Source: Chrysomallon squamiferum
Taxonomy: Eukaryota; Mollusca; Gastropoda; Neomphalida; Peltospiridae
Assembly (NCBI GenBank): GCA_012295275.1
Contig: CM022671.1
Location: 14,866,956-14,930,955, forward strand
Direction of reading: 5' to 3'
Length of the DNA: 64,000 nucleotides
Numbering within the stretch: the stretch's first letter is position 1; the number at the start of each line of letters is the position of its first letter. The notes beneath the pieces are model-generated. The model did no database searches, was not told the origin of the DNA, and saw only the letters and a list, made by a program, of their open reading frames with translations. Shown here in pieces: positions 51,760-64,000 of this stretch. The translations under genes were made by a program, and so were the position numbers.

Positions 51760-54700
51760 AAAACAGTTTGCATAAGTGAAACTTTAGAGTCTTTCAGTAA
51801 AATATTACTATGGTGAAAAAAGAGTGAGAGAGAGAAAAAAATGTTGTGTAATGGATACTGGATTACATTCAGAGAATGTGTGTACATTTAAGACAAAAAT
51901 ACAAATAACCGTTCTGCTTGAAAATAATTAAAATTACTGTTTTCTTATTTCATGCTAGTATCTTTGCCAGGTGCCAAAATGTTATGTATCAAAATATATA
52001 GAGGCTACCAAATTGATAAAATAATGCCTTGAACTCTCCTGAAAATAGATCAGCATTTCTCACAAGACAAGTGTTAACAAGGAATCAGCTTTGATGTGTT
52101 CGGGTGATGCTGCCTGTGTAAGAGCTGTACACATTGATTTGTCAAGTTTGACCAGTGAAATTGCTTTATTCACTTATGTGAACTTTTTAATAGTGATAGA
52201 AAATAATCAATTAAAAAAAAAAAAATCACAGAAAAATGTTTGATCAATAAAGCAGTTTGCAGTACTTGATGGTGCTAAAAAAAAAAAAATTAATTATAAT
52301 TCTGTTCTTACATAGTCATTCGTGGTTGTTTCTGCAGTTTGCTGTCTGTTGAAGGAAATCTGATGAAAGCTGACAGTTTGGGACATTAACCTGAGAGATA
52401 AAAAAACTGTCATGAATTCAGTGTGCAGCATTGGTGTAGCCCAGATGTTAAATCTAACAGACGTCTTAGATAAGCTTCAACAGAAATATCTTACATATTC
52501 TCCTTGATTTTGATTTTTATCATCTGTTTCTGTACCTTGTGAACTGAAAAACCCATCCATCTGCAAGTCTGGAATGATCTTCAGCATTTTAATAGTGATG
52601 TCAAACAGTGATAAACATAAGGATTTTTAAAAACAGTTATTATTGAATGCATACAATAATAATAAAGCACTTAAATCATAATGATGGGGAAATGTTTGTT
52701 CTGGATCTCTATATGCTCGTCTGCATATATTTTGGAATATCTGTACAAAATATAAATCATCAGTACTTTTCATATGTGGAACTTGCCAAATCAATTTTTA
52801 AGTTTTAATTGTTTTTTATAATGTGCACACCTCCAAACCCAACAGAGCTTTTCTGCTTTTGTTTTGCTAGAAAGGTTTCAGCTTATTTTTCAAAGAAACC
52901 AAATCATAGAACTGTGAATGAGTGAACAGTGGTAATTCAGAGAGCAACATCAAATCTAGACTAGTGTGAGTAATTGAAAGATATTTATATCAGTGTGTGA
53001 ATGGAATTAAAAGTGCATAATCTTATATATAAATATTTATATCAAATATATTCAACTTTTTAAAAAATTGTTTAATGTTCTTAAAATATGTATGAATTAT
53101 ATATAATTTTTTTTTTCCTAAACATAGTAAATAACAAAATACAGTTAAATCTGAAATAATTAGCAATGGTATTTGTTTTAAAACAAGTTCCTGGTTTTAC
53201 TGGTAAAATAGATATGAAGGAATATGCAGCATTAAAAGAAAACTAATTGTATCTTTGGTGATACAGTTAAATAAATGTCTAAATGATTTCTTTATACACC
53301 AATATTATTTTATTTGTCTTAGGTGACTGTTATAGCTGATAACAAAAGTTATAAAACATTTGAACATTGAAATTTTTTTCCTTAATAGTAACAACTGTTT
53401 TACATTTCTTCTGATCTGAGAAAAAATTCAATTTAAAAGTGCCATTTAAAATAAGAAGAACAATAATGATGATGAAAATATGCAATCATTTGATTGTCAG
53501 ATGTATCTGTTGAAATGCTTGCTATTGTTAGAGAAAGAGATAAAATCAAGTATATTGAATTTTAATAGGTAACAGTTATTTGTAAGCCCATGAAAAAAAA
53601 AGAGAACTTTTTATACAATAAATATAGAATGTTTATTTGAAGACAGACAAAATAATAATGTTCTTAATTACGAAATCTGAAGTTGAAAGTTTAATGTATC
53701 AGATAGCTTATATTATTATAACAACTGCAGCTGTAAATACAGTTTTTAATGCGAAAAAAGCTTGGAAGTGAAAATTTGGATGGTAATAAAATAATGTAAC
53801 TGATGAGAAAAAATGTCATGTTTTTCTGTCGTGTTCCTGTTAATTGAAAGTGGTCACCATAATCAAAATAACTCATTTCATTATGTATTAGAAAAGTATT
53901 TAGACTGAGCGTTTTTTGTTAAGTATCACCAAATGTACACTTAGGATTCAAAGGATTCTTTCTAAACTAGTATGTGCATTATTTTCTCTGATGAAATGTG
54001 GATGGCTTAGGGAATTGTGGCTAATAATTATACACTGTCTCATTTTTAAGCTGTATAATATTCTCATCAACACTTTATTTTTATCTTATGATAAAATCAT
54101 TTTACGTTAAGTATATTTTAATGCAAATGAAAATCTATTTGTATAGCAAAAATAGGGATTTGAGATCTTTGTTAATATTATAATACATGTGTATGTATAT
54201 TATATCTGTATCTCTATCTATCTATCTATATATTTGGTTATTTATAATTTTCTTTCTTAAATATTTGTTAGTCATTTCATTTATGAGTATTAGTTCATTT
54301 ATCAATAATACATTTTTATGAAAGCTATATTGTAAAAACTATTAAAGCAAGTCTTCAAAAAAATTAATTAAATAAGCAAAAAAAAAAGGTTTTATTGAAT
54401 CAGATTTTCAAACAAAAGATACATTTGATTCAGTCCAAACATATTAATTGAAGAATTTGATTTCAGTTAGTTGCTTCAGTATATTTACAGACAATAACTT
54501 AACTATGATTTAGAAATATTTATAAATAAAAAAAAAAAAAAAAAATAGAAATCTGTATAAATTTGTTTGCCTTTGCTTGAAATTTTTTTAAAATATAATG
54601 TTTATGAAGATCTTAAATTCAAAACACTGGCAGTACAAGTAGATATGTATTTCTGTTAAGTATACTTAGTGATTACATGTATGTTAAAAGAACATTCTGT

Positions 54701-54944
54701 ATATATTATATATACATATTTTATTTTTTTATAAATAATGTATTTTATGTTTTGTACAAGTGCAATATGCAGTTCTTCAACTAGTGTCTTATCTTTTTTC
54801 TTTTTTTTTTCTCATTGCAGTATTTTACTTAAGATAACATTAAATAAGCAATTTATATTTTTATTATATTATTTTGTTTTTTAATGTCATTTCATCTTAT
54901 TTTATTTCCTCTTCTTTTTTATTCTCTTTTAGCTTTTGTTTTGT

Positions 54945-54988
<44 letters not shown>

Positions 54989-57320
54989 TATAAGATTTAT
55001 GTTGTCGATTTTTAAAATATTATTCTATCTTTTCAAACATTTGATTTGGTGCCTATCAGAATTGATGCCATTTATCATGTTCATGATATATGCTGATTTT
55101 TGTAACAAAGATTTTTGACTATCATGTCTTAAAACATGTCTTGCTAATGAACTTCTTACAGCAAAACAGTGTATAAATCTGTAGAGTTTGGGGGATGATT
55201 ACATAATGTCAGATGAAAAGTTTGTGCTAAAACTGATATTTGCTTATGGCAAAATATTCTAACAAGTTTCCAAACCTTTTACAACTCATTTCTCTTCTTT
55301 TTCTTTTTTTTTTCAATCCCATGTGGATTTATTTATTTTATTTTTTATTTCATTTTTTTTAATTGTGCTTGTTTGTTTCATTATATTAATACTTTAATCA
55401 ATCAATAAAGTCAGTGCCATGCAAATTTAAGTTTTCTTTTGATATTTCACTTTTTACTCAGACATTTTCCTGTTTATTAATGTCATCAATGAAGTCATTA
55501 TTAAAAAATGTTCTTTCACAACAAAATTATTTATCATGTCAATACAACAGTAAAAAGAAAAACTTGCTTCTGAAACTGACATGAAAATTATCTCTAACTT
55601 CTGAAAATACTGCTACATGTAACATTTTCGGATCTCATAGTTTTTGTTTCGTTATGAGCTACTCTACATACATAATCATAACAAGGTGAAAAAAAAAGAG
55701 TTGTTGTTTGTTCTTGACAATTTTAATCAAATCATTTTAAAAACTGCAGTGATTCCTTTTGAGAGAAAAATAACAAAATGATAATCTGTATAACTTATTT
55801 ATTTGTAAGCAGATGAAAGACAAAAAACATCACAATTATCATATCAAAGAGACATGAAAATATTTTTAATAACTGTAATAATGAAAGAACTGATCAAATC
55901 ATAAATCTTTATAATATTCATTCTTTAATGGCAAAAGAAATAAATCCCTCTATGGCACTTGAGATGGGTATTCCAGAAACCATGCACACAGCTGACATTT
56001 CTTGATTATAAATGAAAAAGTAATGTTAAATACATTTACAAATGTATCATTAAATGCAAAAGAAATGATGCAGTGACTAACAGCTAGCTCTCAGGAATTC
56101 TCTGCAAGCAGATATCAGTATCAAAAGTTCTACAAAATTATTTAGTAAATGAACCAGCATCAATGAAATATGAAATCACACAATTTTTTTTTTTTTTTTG
56201 TTTTTTTATGTTACGACATTTTACAAATTTTACAAATAAAAGAAATGATAAAGAGTTTTAGTTCTTTTCTGTATATATGTTTAATAATCACTAACTATGA
56301 CTACATATAAACGAGACAAAAATTTGAAAATGAAATGCAACTAATTTTAATTGAACACTGCAAACAATTTGAATTATTTTCTCTTTTCATCAAATTTTAT
56401 ATATATACATATATTATGTACTTCTTGTGTAACTGGCAAATAAAGGCAGTTTTAATCAGTAATACAATAAATGAAATGCACAGAAGAAAAAACTAAAGTA
56501 ATAAATTCAGCATCTATTAATGTTTTCTTGAGACAAGCAGTAAAAGTACAGTTATTCACTCACTCTCAAACATGCATGTGCATGCACACACTCGTACACA
56601 CAATGAAAATGACATGTGCGTTCATGCTCATGTATTTACAAGTATATGCAAATCAAAAATTAATTTTAATAAAACAAATATCCAAATATGAAAGACACTG
56701 TATATTTTATGAGAGAAAATACCCCCAAAAACCAGTCTAAAATGTAAATTTTAACATGCTGAGATAATACTACACAATTATATGTTAAAAAATATTTCAG
56801 TTTTAAATAATAATTCTGCAAAATATATTGGTGAACAAGGCAAAAACAAATAATATTATAAATATATATTTGAAATTAGATATATAACTTCATACAAATG
56901 TATCTAAGGTTAATACATTCTTTTTTCTGTTTATGTATAAATATATTTTTCAATATTCTTTTCAATTTGACACTTTAGTCATGAAAAATACTACTAATAT
57001 TACGTATGAGACAGTTTATGTTTTAAGGTAACTGAATTTTAATTCACAACTGTGAACTCATAATGTAGGTCTCTACAATGTGCTTCTTGCATTCATCCTG
57101 AAAAGAAAAATCTAAAGTGAAATGAAAACATTTTGCAGTGTATAAGCTGCCGGCTTGCAGTGCAAGTTTTAACTGAGCTAGCAAACAGGTGTATATTTGA
57201 AATGTACAAATATAATCATCATTTTAAGATCTGTTTCGGTCCACTTCAGTGTTTTTAAGTATCTGTTTTTGTGCACAAACTGACTGAATACAGACATCCT
57301 TTTCACCTCAGAATTAACAT
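51760..57320. other. NF2 3' UTR and gene-poor interval
   Basis: About 5.5 kb without a recognised gene. AATAAA at 52246-52251 is an early poly(A) candidate for NF2; others follow near 52660, so the 3' UTR may be long. An (ATT)n tract is at 54950-54984. Near the right end (57044-57098), on the minus strand, a good acceptor and a short open frame may be an alternative last exon or 3' UTR exon of the myosin gene. Confidence 0.4.
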
Positions 57321-58163
57321 CATCCTAGAGGAGGAGCAGTCTGGAAAAATAAAAAGTATATTTATTTTACAGACTTTGACATTCGCTAAAAAACCACAAC
57401 AATCCAGCAATTATTTGTCTGTTTCTCTTATCACGTTCTAACACAATTTGTAAATATATATATATATATATATATATGCAACAATCCATAGAAATAAATA
57501 TTTCTGTTTTTGCAAATCTGTTTTACAAAACTCAAATACTCACAACAAAGAGATGTCCATTCTTGGCTTTTTTCACACTGTAAGTTGATCCCTTTGAAAA
57601 CTGAATAAAGCCTTGTTTACCATTCTCCATGTCATGAATTATGCTGAAACAAATACACAGTTACCATCATCAGCACCATTTTAATAAATATTTTTTTTAA
57701 AAAAATCAATAAATACATATAAAAAAAAATCAACCAAAAAAACTTTTAAAAACAATTTTCATATGAGAGTTTTACTGTAATAATTACCTTCCATTAGTTG
57801 CTACCTTCACTACAGCACTTTTTCTGCCAGACATTACTATCTTAGTGATGGCTTCTATCACATAGTCACTCTGGAGAATCAAATCACCCTGGAAAATAAA
57901 AAAATTATTAAATTTTAATGCTGCACATACTAGTACAAACATATCTTTATATTTCATCCATGCAGTTTTGATTATATTAAGCAAACACTTAAAAACACAT
58001 CCAGTTGAAGTGAAAAGCTACTGAGAATAATTTTGGAGTATTATGAACAGAGTCTAAAGATGCATGCAAAACTTAGATGCCAGCTGTCTTTGAAATTATA
58101 TTTCCTTCATTCTTATTTAACAATACACTTGTGGCTATGGTTATTATTAGTAACTGCCACTTG

Positions 58164-58204
<41 letters not shown>

Positions 58205-61200
58205 AGTAATTACCTTAGATCCATTTTCTGTGCCACATACAACTATGACAAATAAACCATCTGTGAAGGCACTTGTCATAATCCCTGTGTAATAAAAACA
58301 AAGTATTAACTTGTCATAATCCCTGTATGATAAAAACATCAAGTATTATCTTGTCATAATCCCTGTATGATAAAAACATGAAGAATTAACATGTCATAAT
58401 CCCTGTGTAATAAAAATATCAAGTGTCAACTTGTCATAATCCCTCCTGTGATAAAAACATCAAGAATTAACTTGTCATAATCCCTGTATGATAAAAACAT
58501 CAAGTATTGTCTTGTCATAATCCATGATAAAAACATGAAATATTAACATGTCATAATCACTGTATGATAAAAACATCAAGTATCAACTTGTCATAATCCC
58601 TGTATGATAAAAACATCAAGTATTATCTTGTCATAATCCATGTGTGATAAAAACATCAAGTATTAACTTGTCATAATCCCTGGATGATAAAAACATCAAG
58701 TATTATCTTGTCATAATCCATGTGTGTAATAAAAACATCAAGTATCAACTTGTCATAATCCCTGTGTGATAAAAACATCAAATATCAACTTGTCATAATC
58801 CCTGTGTGATAAAAACATCAAATATTAACTTGTCATAATCCCTGTATGATAAAAACATCAAGTATTATCTTGTCATAATCCCTGTATGATAAAAACATCA
58901 AGTATTAATATGTCATAATCCCTGTATGATAAAAACATCAAGTATCAACTTGTCATAATCCCTGTGTGATAAAAACATCAAGTATTAACTTGTCATAATC
59001 CCTGTATGATAAAAACATCAAGTATTAACATGTCATAATCACTGTATGATAAAAACATCAAGTATTGTCTTGTCATAATCCCTGTATGATAAAAACATCA
59101 AATATCAACTTGTCATAATACCTGTGTGATAAAAACATCAAGTATTAACTTGTCATAATCCATGTGTGATAAAAACATCAAGTATTAACATGTCATAATC
59201 CCTATATGATAAAAACATCAAGTATTATCTTGTCATAATCCCTGTATGATAAAAACATGAAATATTAACATGTCATAATCACTGTATGATAAAAACATCA
59301 AGTATCAACTTGTCATAATCCCTGTATGATAAAAACATCAAGTATTAACTTGTCATAATCCCTGGATGATAAAAACGTCAAGTATTATCTTGTCATAATC
59401 CCTGTGTGATAAAAACATCAAGTATCAACTTGTCATAATCCCTGTGTGATAAAAACATCAAGTATCAACTTGTCATAAATCCCTGTATGATAAAAAGACA
59501 TCAAGTATTATCTTGTCATAATCCCTGGATGATAAAAACATCAAGTATTATCTTGTCATAATCCCTGGATGATAAAAACATCAAGTATTATCTTGACATA
59601 ATCCCTGGATGATAAAAACATCAAGTATTAACATGTCATAATCCCTGGATGATAAAAACATCAAGTATTATCTTGTCATAATCCCTGGATGATAAAAACA
59701 TCAAGTATTAATTTGTCATAATCCCTGCATGATAAATACATCAAGTATTATCTTGTCATAACCCTTGCTTCAAAATAGTAGATGAAAAAATATTCCAGTT
59801 CAAAGTTTCAAATTGATAGAAATATAGTAGTATAGATATAATGCAACAGTACTGATAGAACATGTAACAGTATGGAATAAAATATAATAGTATGGATATA
59901 ATGTGTAACAGTATGGATGTAATGTAACAAGATGGATATAACATATATAAGTTTGGATATAATGTAACAGGATGGACAGAAAATGTAACAGACAGAACAC
60001 TATGGATAGAAGAATATAACAGAATGTAACAGGATGGATAGAACATGTAACAGTATGAACAGAACATGTAATAGATAAAACATGCAACAGTAGTGTAGAC
60101 AGAATAAAACAGAATGGACTGAACACACAATAATGTAGATACATAACAGTGTTATTTAATTCAGATAATAACAGCAGTAATAACCTCTTAACTCACCTGA
60201 TAGCAGCAAATAAGGAACTTTGTCTTTCACTTTGAAAATCTTTTTCATTCAGTAGGTAAACATTTTTGTCAGTCACAATCATCACTCGATTTCTGGCCTT
60301 GTAACCATGGCGATCATACTTAATAACAGCACTACAGTACTATAAAATAAGAGACAAACTCAGTTTGATGACTTTTAAAAAATATATATATATTAATTGG
60401 CTGAGATAAAATAAAAATGATGAGTGTGTTACTTGACGATCCTATTTCAGATTTGTGATTTTAAATTCATTTTATAAGCAAAACAAATTCAAAATAACAG
60501 ATAATGTTCACAAAACAATATTTTTTACATATGTTACTTCTGGATATACAGTTCTGAAGCTGTTTCAATATTTCTGAATTTAAATATTTGAAATTAACTC
60601 AGTCCTCTTTTTTCCATTTATGTTCTTTCTTTTTTTTTAAAATAATAATAAAAATAATTAAAATTATATTAAAATATACAGAACTCCTGTAATAAATATT
60701 TAAATTTTGAAACGGACTGTTTAAAACAAGTCTTAATCTCAAATCATTTTTTTTTATTTTTTTTTTATTTCTCAGAACTGTAAAACATTAGTTACAAAGA
60801 GTGAGGCATTACAAATATGTATTTAATTGATCCAGAATTTTTTTTTTTTTTTTTTTTATTAAATACAACTTAATTATCACATATATTGTTAAAGTTTAAA
60901 TAAAAAATAAAAACCACAAATTTTCATTATGACATATGACATATATGTAGATAAATAAATGCATATACATACATATATATATATATATATATACATACAG
61001 ACAAACATATACATGTATGTAAATAAATGCATATACAAATGTATGTATGTGCCTATGTGTTTTTTTGATTAAATTGTTGATTAAATACAAACTAATTATT
61101 ACACATGGTGCTAACGTGTAAACAAATAAAAACATCAAATACCTGAACTCGTTCACCAGGTTCTTTCACCATTTTCTCAAACACGTTGTTCCGCAGCGCC

Positions 61201-61349
61201 TCATGATGGGAAGCTGAGTGAAAATACATTTCTCTTTAGGTCATCAAGTTCAGTGATTATAAATGTTCATGATAATAAATTACCATAATTAATGTTTTAT
61301 TACTTGTTTAAATTAAATATTCAAGAACTGTTTAATATGATTGTTACTA

Positions 61350-61382
<33 letters not shown>

Positions 61383-63957
61383 TGTTGTCATTATATAACA
61401 TATTATCATAATCTGTTATGATTTAAAATTTTAGAATGATATCAGATTAAATTATTTCAAAATAACTTCATAATACTAATTAATTTTCAAAAAGAAACGG
61501 TTTCATTTAGATTTTTTTTTTTAGCTTGAAAAAAACATAACTATTTAAAAATGTTACCAAGTCGATTGTCAACAAATGGATCTTTAATGCTGAATTTGTA
61601 CAATTCCTTTTTTCCTTTGAAGAGAGTTTCAGCTATGACCTTTTGCTGAAACTACAAACACACATCAGTCGTTAAAAACACAAGAATTTCTTAGCCTTCC
61701 ACTACTCTTATCATCACAAACCATATCGCTATCTAAATATTCTTGGACTTTATAGGAATACATCAATATCATGTTATTTACATTTTATAACTGACTGTGA
61801 TTAGAGTTTGCCTTTTCTTATCTCCAGCTTATTGTTTTTAATGGTTCAAATATCAGCAACTGAAAATATATTTTACCCAATTCATCAAAAACATCTAAAA
61901 CCAAAGAATAAGTAATCTTAATTTGACACTGTGTGTAAAGTTTTAGATATTATTCAATACAAATATAATTTTAATTTTTAGAGAAGAGAGACCACAAATA
62001 CATTAACTCTGCTAAATGGTTTGTTAATACAAAATTTTAAACAATCAAAAATTACCTGTCGTTTTCTCTCAGGTGTGATATTTTTACATATTTCAGCGTC
62101 AGGTTCTTAAAACACAACTTTTGTAGAAGCTGGGATGTCTGCAAACAAATGTATTCTAAAACCTTTATTCATATTTGATTATTCTGCATTCATGTAGTTA
62201 GATATTTTTCCAAAACAATATTCCAATTTGATAGAAAGTATTGAGTAAAAGATATTCTAGTATAAAAGAAGTAGCTTTTATTAAAATTCCACTTTGTTAT
62301 TTGCAAATCAATGTTTTGGGCTTATAACAGGGTTTTTTTCATTTATCAATTATTATTATTATTTTTTTTTTTTAAATATTTTATTTTAATAATCTTACAG
62401 AAAAAGTTAAGGTATATTTGGAAACCTTTTTAATTTAATATGACACAGGAATAAAAATGTGTATTTCTATTAATCACCTCTTGGAGAATTTCTGGAGCCT
62501 GAAGCCATCTCTTGTCAAGGACATTTCTCGGAAGACATTTGCAAAGTCTTCTGATATAATTAACCTTTGAGTATCTGATGAATTTTCTGTTTATATCACA
62601 TTCTGGCATCTTACGACATATAAAGCCCTTGATAAATCTAAAGAAGCAATAATGGAAATACAGAAAAATGAATAAGGAAATAAAAATAATAATAATGGAA
62701 ATGAAAAAAGAATAATGGAAACACAGGAAAAATAAAAGAAATAAAAATGATAATGGAAATAAAGAAAAATGAATAGAAATAAATTAAAGAAAGATTCAGA
62801 CTGATGAATTAATGAAAAAATAATTAAATGGTAAAAACAAAAAACAAAGAGGTTTATTCATTCTAATTCTATATCAAAAACCTATACCCTTAAAAATTAC
62901 TTTATCAGCTGGATGTTTTCAATTATTTACAAAATAATTAAGAAATAAACTTGATATTAAAATGCACTTGCACAGTAACAGGATTAAACCATTAAAGATT
63001 TTCACTTTTTAAAATAATAACCATGTGTCATTAACTATTACAAAAGATTTTGGGGTTTTTTGTACATTTTATACATGAACTTTAGAAAACTGGTCAGTTC
63101 TATTTTTGTAAAACTTTACAAATGTATCTATGATATTATGTTTGTCACAGTTGTTTTTTTCAAAGTTCTGTTACCTTCTGACACATAAAACAGCATTTCT
63201 TCTTCTTTCCATCACTTTCTGAGCTAGCAGTCTGCGAACGTAACGCTGCAGCACAATGACTAGAGAAAAAAAACATTACAAACATAAAAACAACAATTTT
63301 TAAAATACTACAAATAATGTAAATATTTTCATTTTTATTTCAGTATCTTTTATTTGCAACTAATCAGTATGCAGAAAACAACACAACTTTCATTTTATTG
63401 CTATTTTTTTAATATTAAGACTTTTAATTAATTAATTTAATTTGTGTGTTATTATTATTAATTTTTTTAAATGAATAATTATTGAAAATCTACTCACCAC
63501 TTGCTTTTAGCTCCAAATATCTGTTCCTCTGTTTATAACCTTTGTAGCGAGCCTTAATCAAAGTCGCTGGGGAAAAAAAAAAAAAAAACATCATCTGAAA
63601 TTTTACTTATATATATATATATTAAAATGATTGGAAACTTTCCAAAACCAAACAATTAGTCTCTGTGTTTAACAATATATATAATTTTCAAAGACAGCCA
63701 GTGATCACAAGTTTTAAAACAATAAAACAGCTTGAACAGAAATAACATTTTATTAACAATCAGAAATTTTCATTATCCAAATATTATTGAAACTGCTACT
63801 CTTTTTAGAATTGAATATTTTAGCACAGTTCAGAAATTATGTTTCTAAGTATTTTTTTTTGCTCGTATTATTTGCTATACCTAGATCATGTTTCTTCAGC
63901 TGGAAGGAGTCTTCTGTTGCAAACAACACACGTGGAAATCGTATGAACAGTTTAGTC
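57321..63957 (-). CDS. Class I unconventional myosin, MYO1C-like, C-terminal part (runs off the right edge)
   Basis: This is the end of a short-tailed myosin-I motor that tethers actin to acidic membranes. Exons 5' to 3': 63957-63881 (motor end, TKLFIRFPRVLFATEDSF), 63566-63498 and 63259-63175 (IQ-type calmodulin-binding helices), 62637-62478 (IQ end and tail start), 62138-62056, 61651-61558 (IAETLFKGKKELYKFSI), 61213-61143, 60339-60197 (KYDRHGYKARNRVMIV), 58284-58214, 57888-57788 (GDLILQSDYVIEAITKIVMS), 57643-57544, 57341-57321 (stop). The TH1 lipid-binding tail aligns best by eye with MYO1C/MYO1H (LFATED, KYDRxGYK, KAKNGHLFV). Two exons are one base out of frame: 62138-62056 is one short and 60339-60197 one long. 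The intron before 58284 holds a ~1.5-kb minisatellite. The motor head lies outside the window, so the paralogue is not certain. Confidence 0.9.
58272..59763. repeat. Minisatellite, 40-bp unit, about 37 copies, built on a splice acceptor
   Basis: On the plus strand each unit contains cataatccctgtatgataa followed by aaacatcaagtattatcttg, with a few substitutions per copy (tgtatg/tgtgtg/tggatg; attatc/attaac/atcaac). Spacing is 40 bp almost throughout, with rare 1-3 base indels. The array lies in the myosin intron and runs directly into the 58284-58214 exon. Read on the minus strand, each unit carries a pyrimidine-rich stretch, an AG, and the first ~13 bases of that exon. Confidence 0.95.
59815..60140. 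repeat. Degenerate short tandem repeat, unit about 20 bp
   Basis: Loose repeats of the pattern gtaacagtatggatagaaca follow the 40-bp minisatellite within the same myosin intron, with variable spacing and many substitutions. The Tyr/Cys-rich open frames on the minus strand here are a by-product of the repeat, not genes. Confidence 0.75.
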
Positions 63958-64000
63958 CTAAAAATAAAAGATTTTCATATAAATAGTGATTTTTTTTGCA

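Noticed and set aside
58272-59763. CRISPR-like array of regular repeats
   Set aside because: The 40-bp units are directly contiguous with no unique spacers, lie in an animal intron, and derive from a splice junction.
59756-60144. Tyr/Cys/Ser-rich open frames of 114-124 codons on the minus strand
   Set aside because: They are products of the degenerate ~20-bp tandem repeat in the myosin intron; both frames are open because the repeat lacks stops.
1-64000. tRNA, rRNA or viral-type genes
   Set aside because: I looked for tRNA box A/B patterns and for polymerase or capsid-like frames and saw none I could support.

Overview
This is a eukaryotic nuclear window from an animal. It is very A+T-rich (roughly 70-75% by eye), with dense introns and many homopolymer and microsatellite tracts. 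It holds eight intron-rich housekeeping genes whose spliced products can be read exon by exon and matched to well-conserved metazoan proteins. Near human-like protein lengths (merlin 594 aa, RPA1 613 aa, CDC45 562 aa) and 11-18 coding exons per gene suggest a slowly evolving invertebrate. A spiralian such as a mollusc is my guess, but nothing here fixes the phylum.

Layout: CDC45 (-, 609-9557) lies head-to-head with UFD1 (+, to 15788). MRM3 (-, 17086-20575) lies head-to-head with GLOD4 (+, 23407-27272). Two short non-autonomous DNA transposons follow (27297-28105 and 29155-29542). Then come MTFP1 (-, 29940-31811) and RPA1 (-, 33129-41796), the latter head-to-head with NF2/merlin (+, 43588-51759). 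After about 5.5 kb without a recognised gene, the tail of a class I myosin of MYO1C type (-, 57321 to beyond the right edge) closes the window.

The genes form no single pathway. CDC45 and RPA1 act at the replication fork. UFD1 is a p97/VCP adaptor in ubiquitin-dependent degradation. MRM3 and MTFP1 are mitochondrial. GLOD4 is a glyoxalase-fold protein. Merlin and myosin-I act at the membrane-actin cortex. What links them is position: CDC45-UFD1 and MRM3-GLOD4 are also divergent neighbours in human. All eight genes have human counterparts on either 22q11-q12 (CDC45, UFD1, MTFP1, NF2) or 17p13 (MRM3, GLOD4, RPA1, MYO1C), so the window looks like a piece of old animal linkage.

I found no phage-like, defence-like or otherwise new gene system. 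The most unusual material is in introns: tandem repeats whose units carry copies of the neighbouring splice site. These include a ~37-copy 40-bp array of decoy 3' splice sites in the myosin gene, a ~5-copy array of decoy 5' splice sites in merlin, a duplicated 5' splice site in RPA1, and decayed partial exon copies in merlin. Three single-base reading-frame breaks (one in MTFP1, two in the myosin) stand out against about 7.1 kb of intact coding sequence and may be assembly indels.
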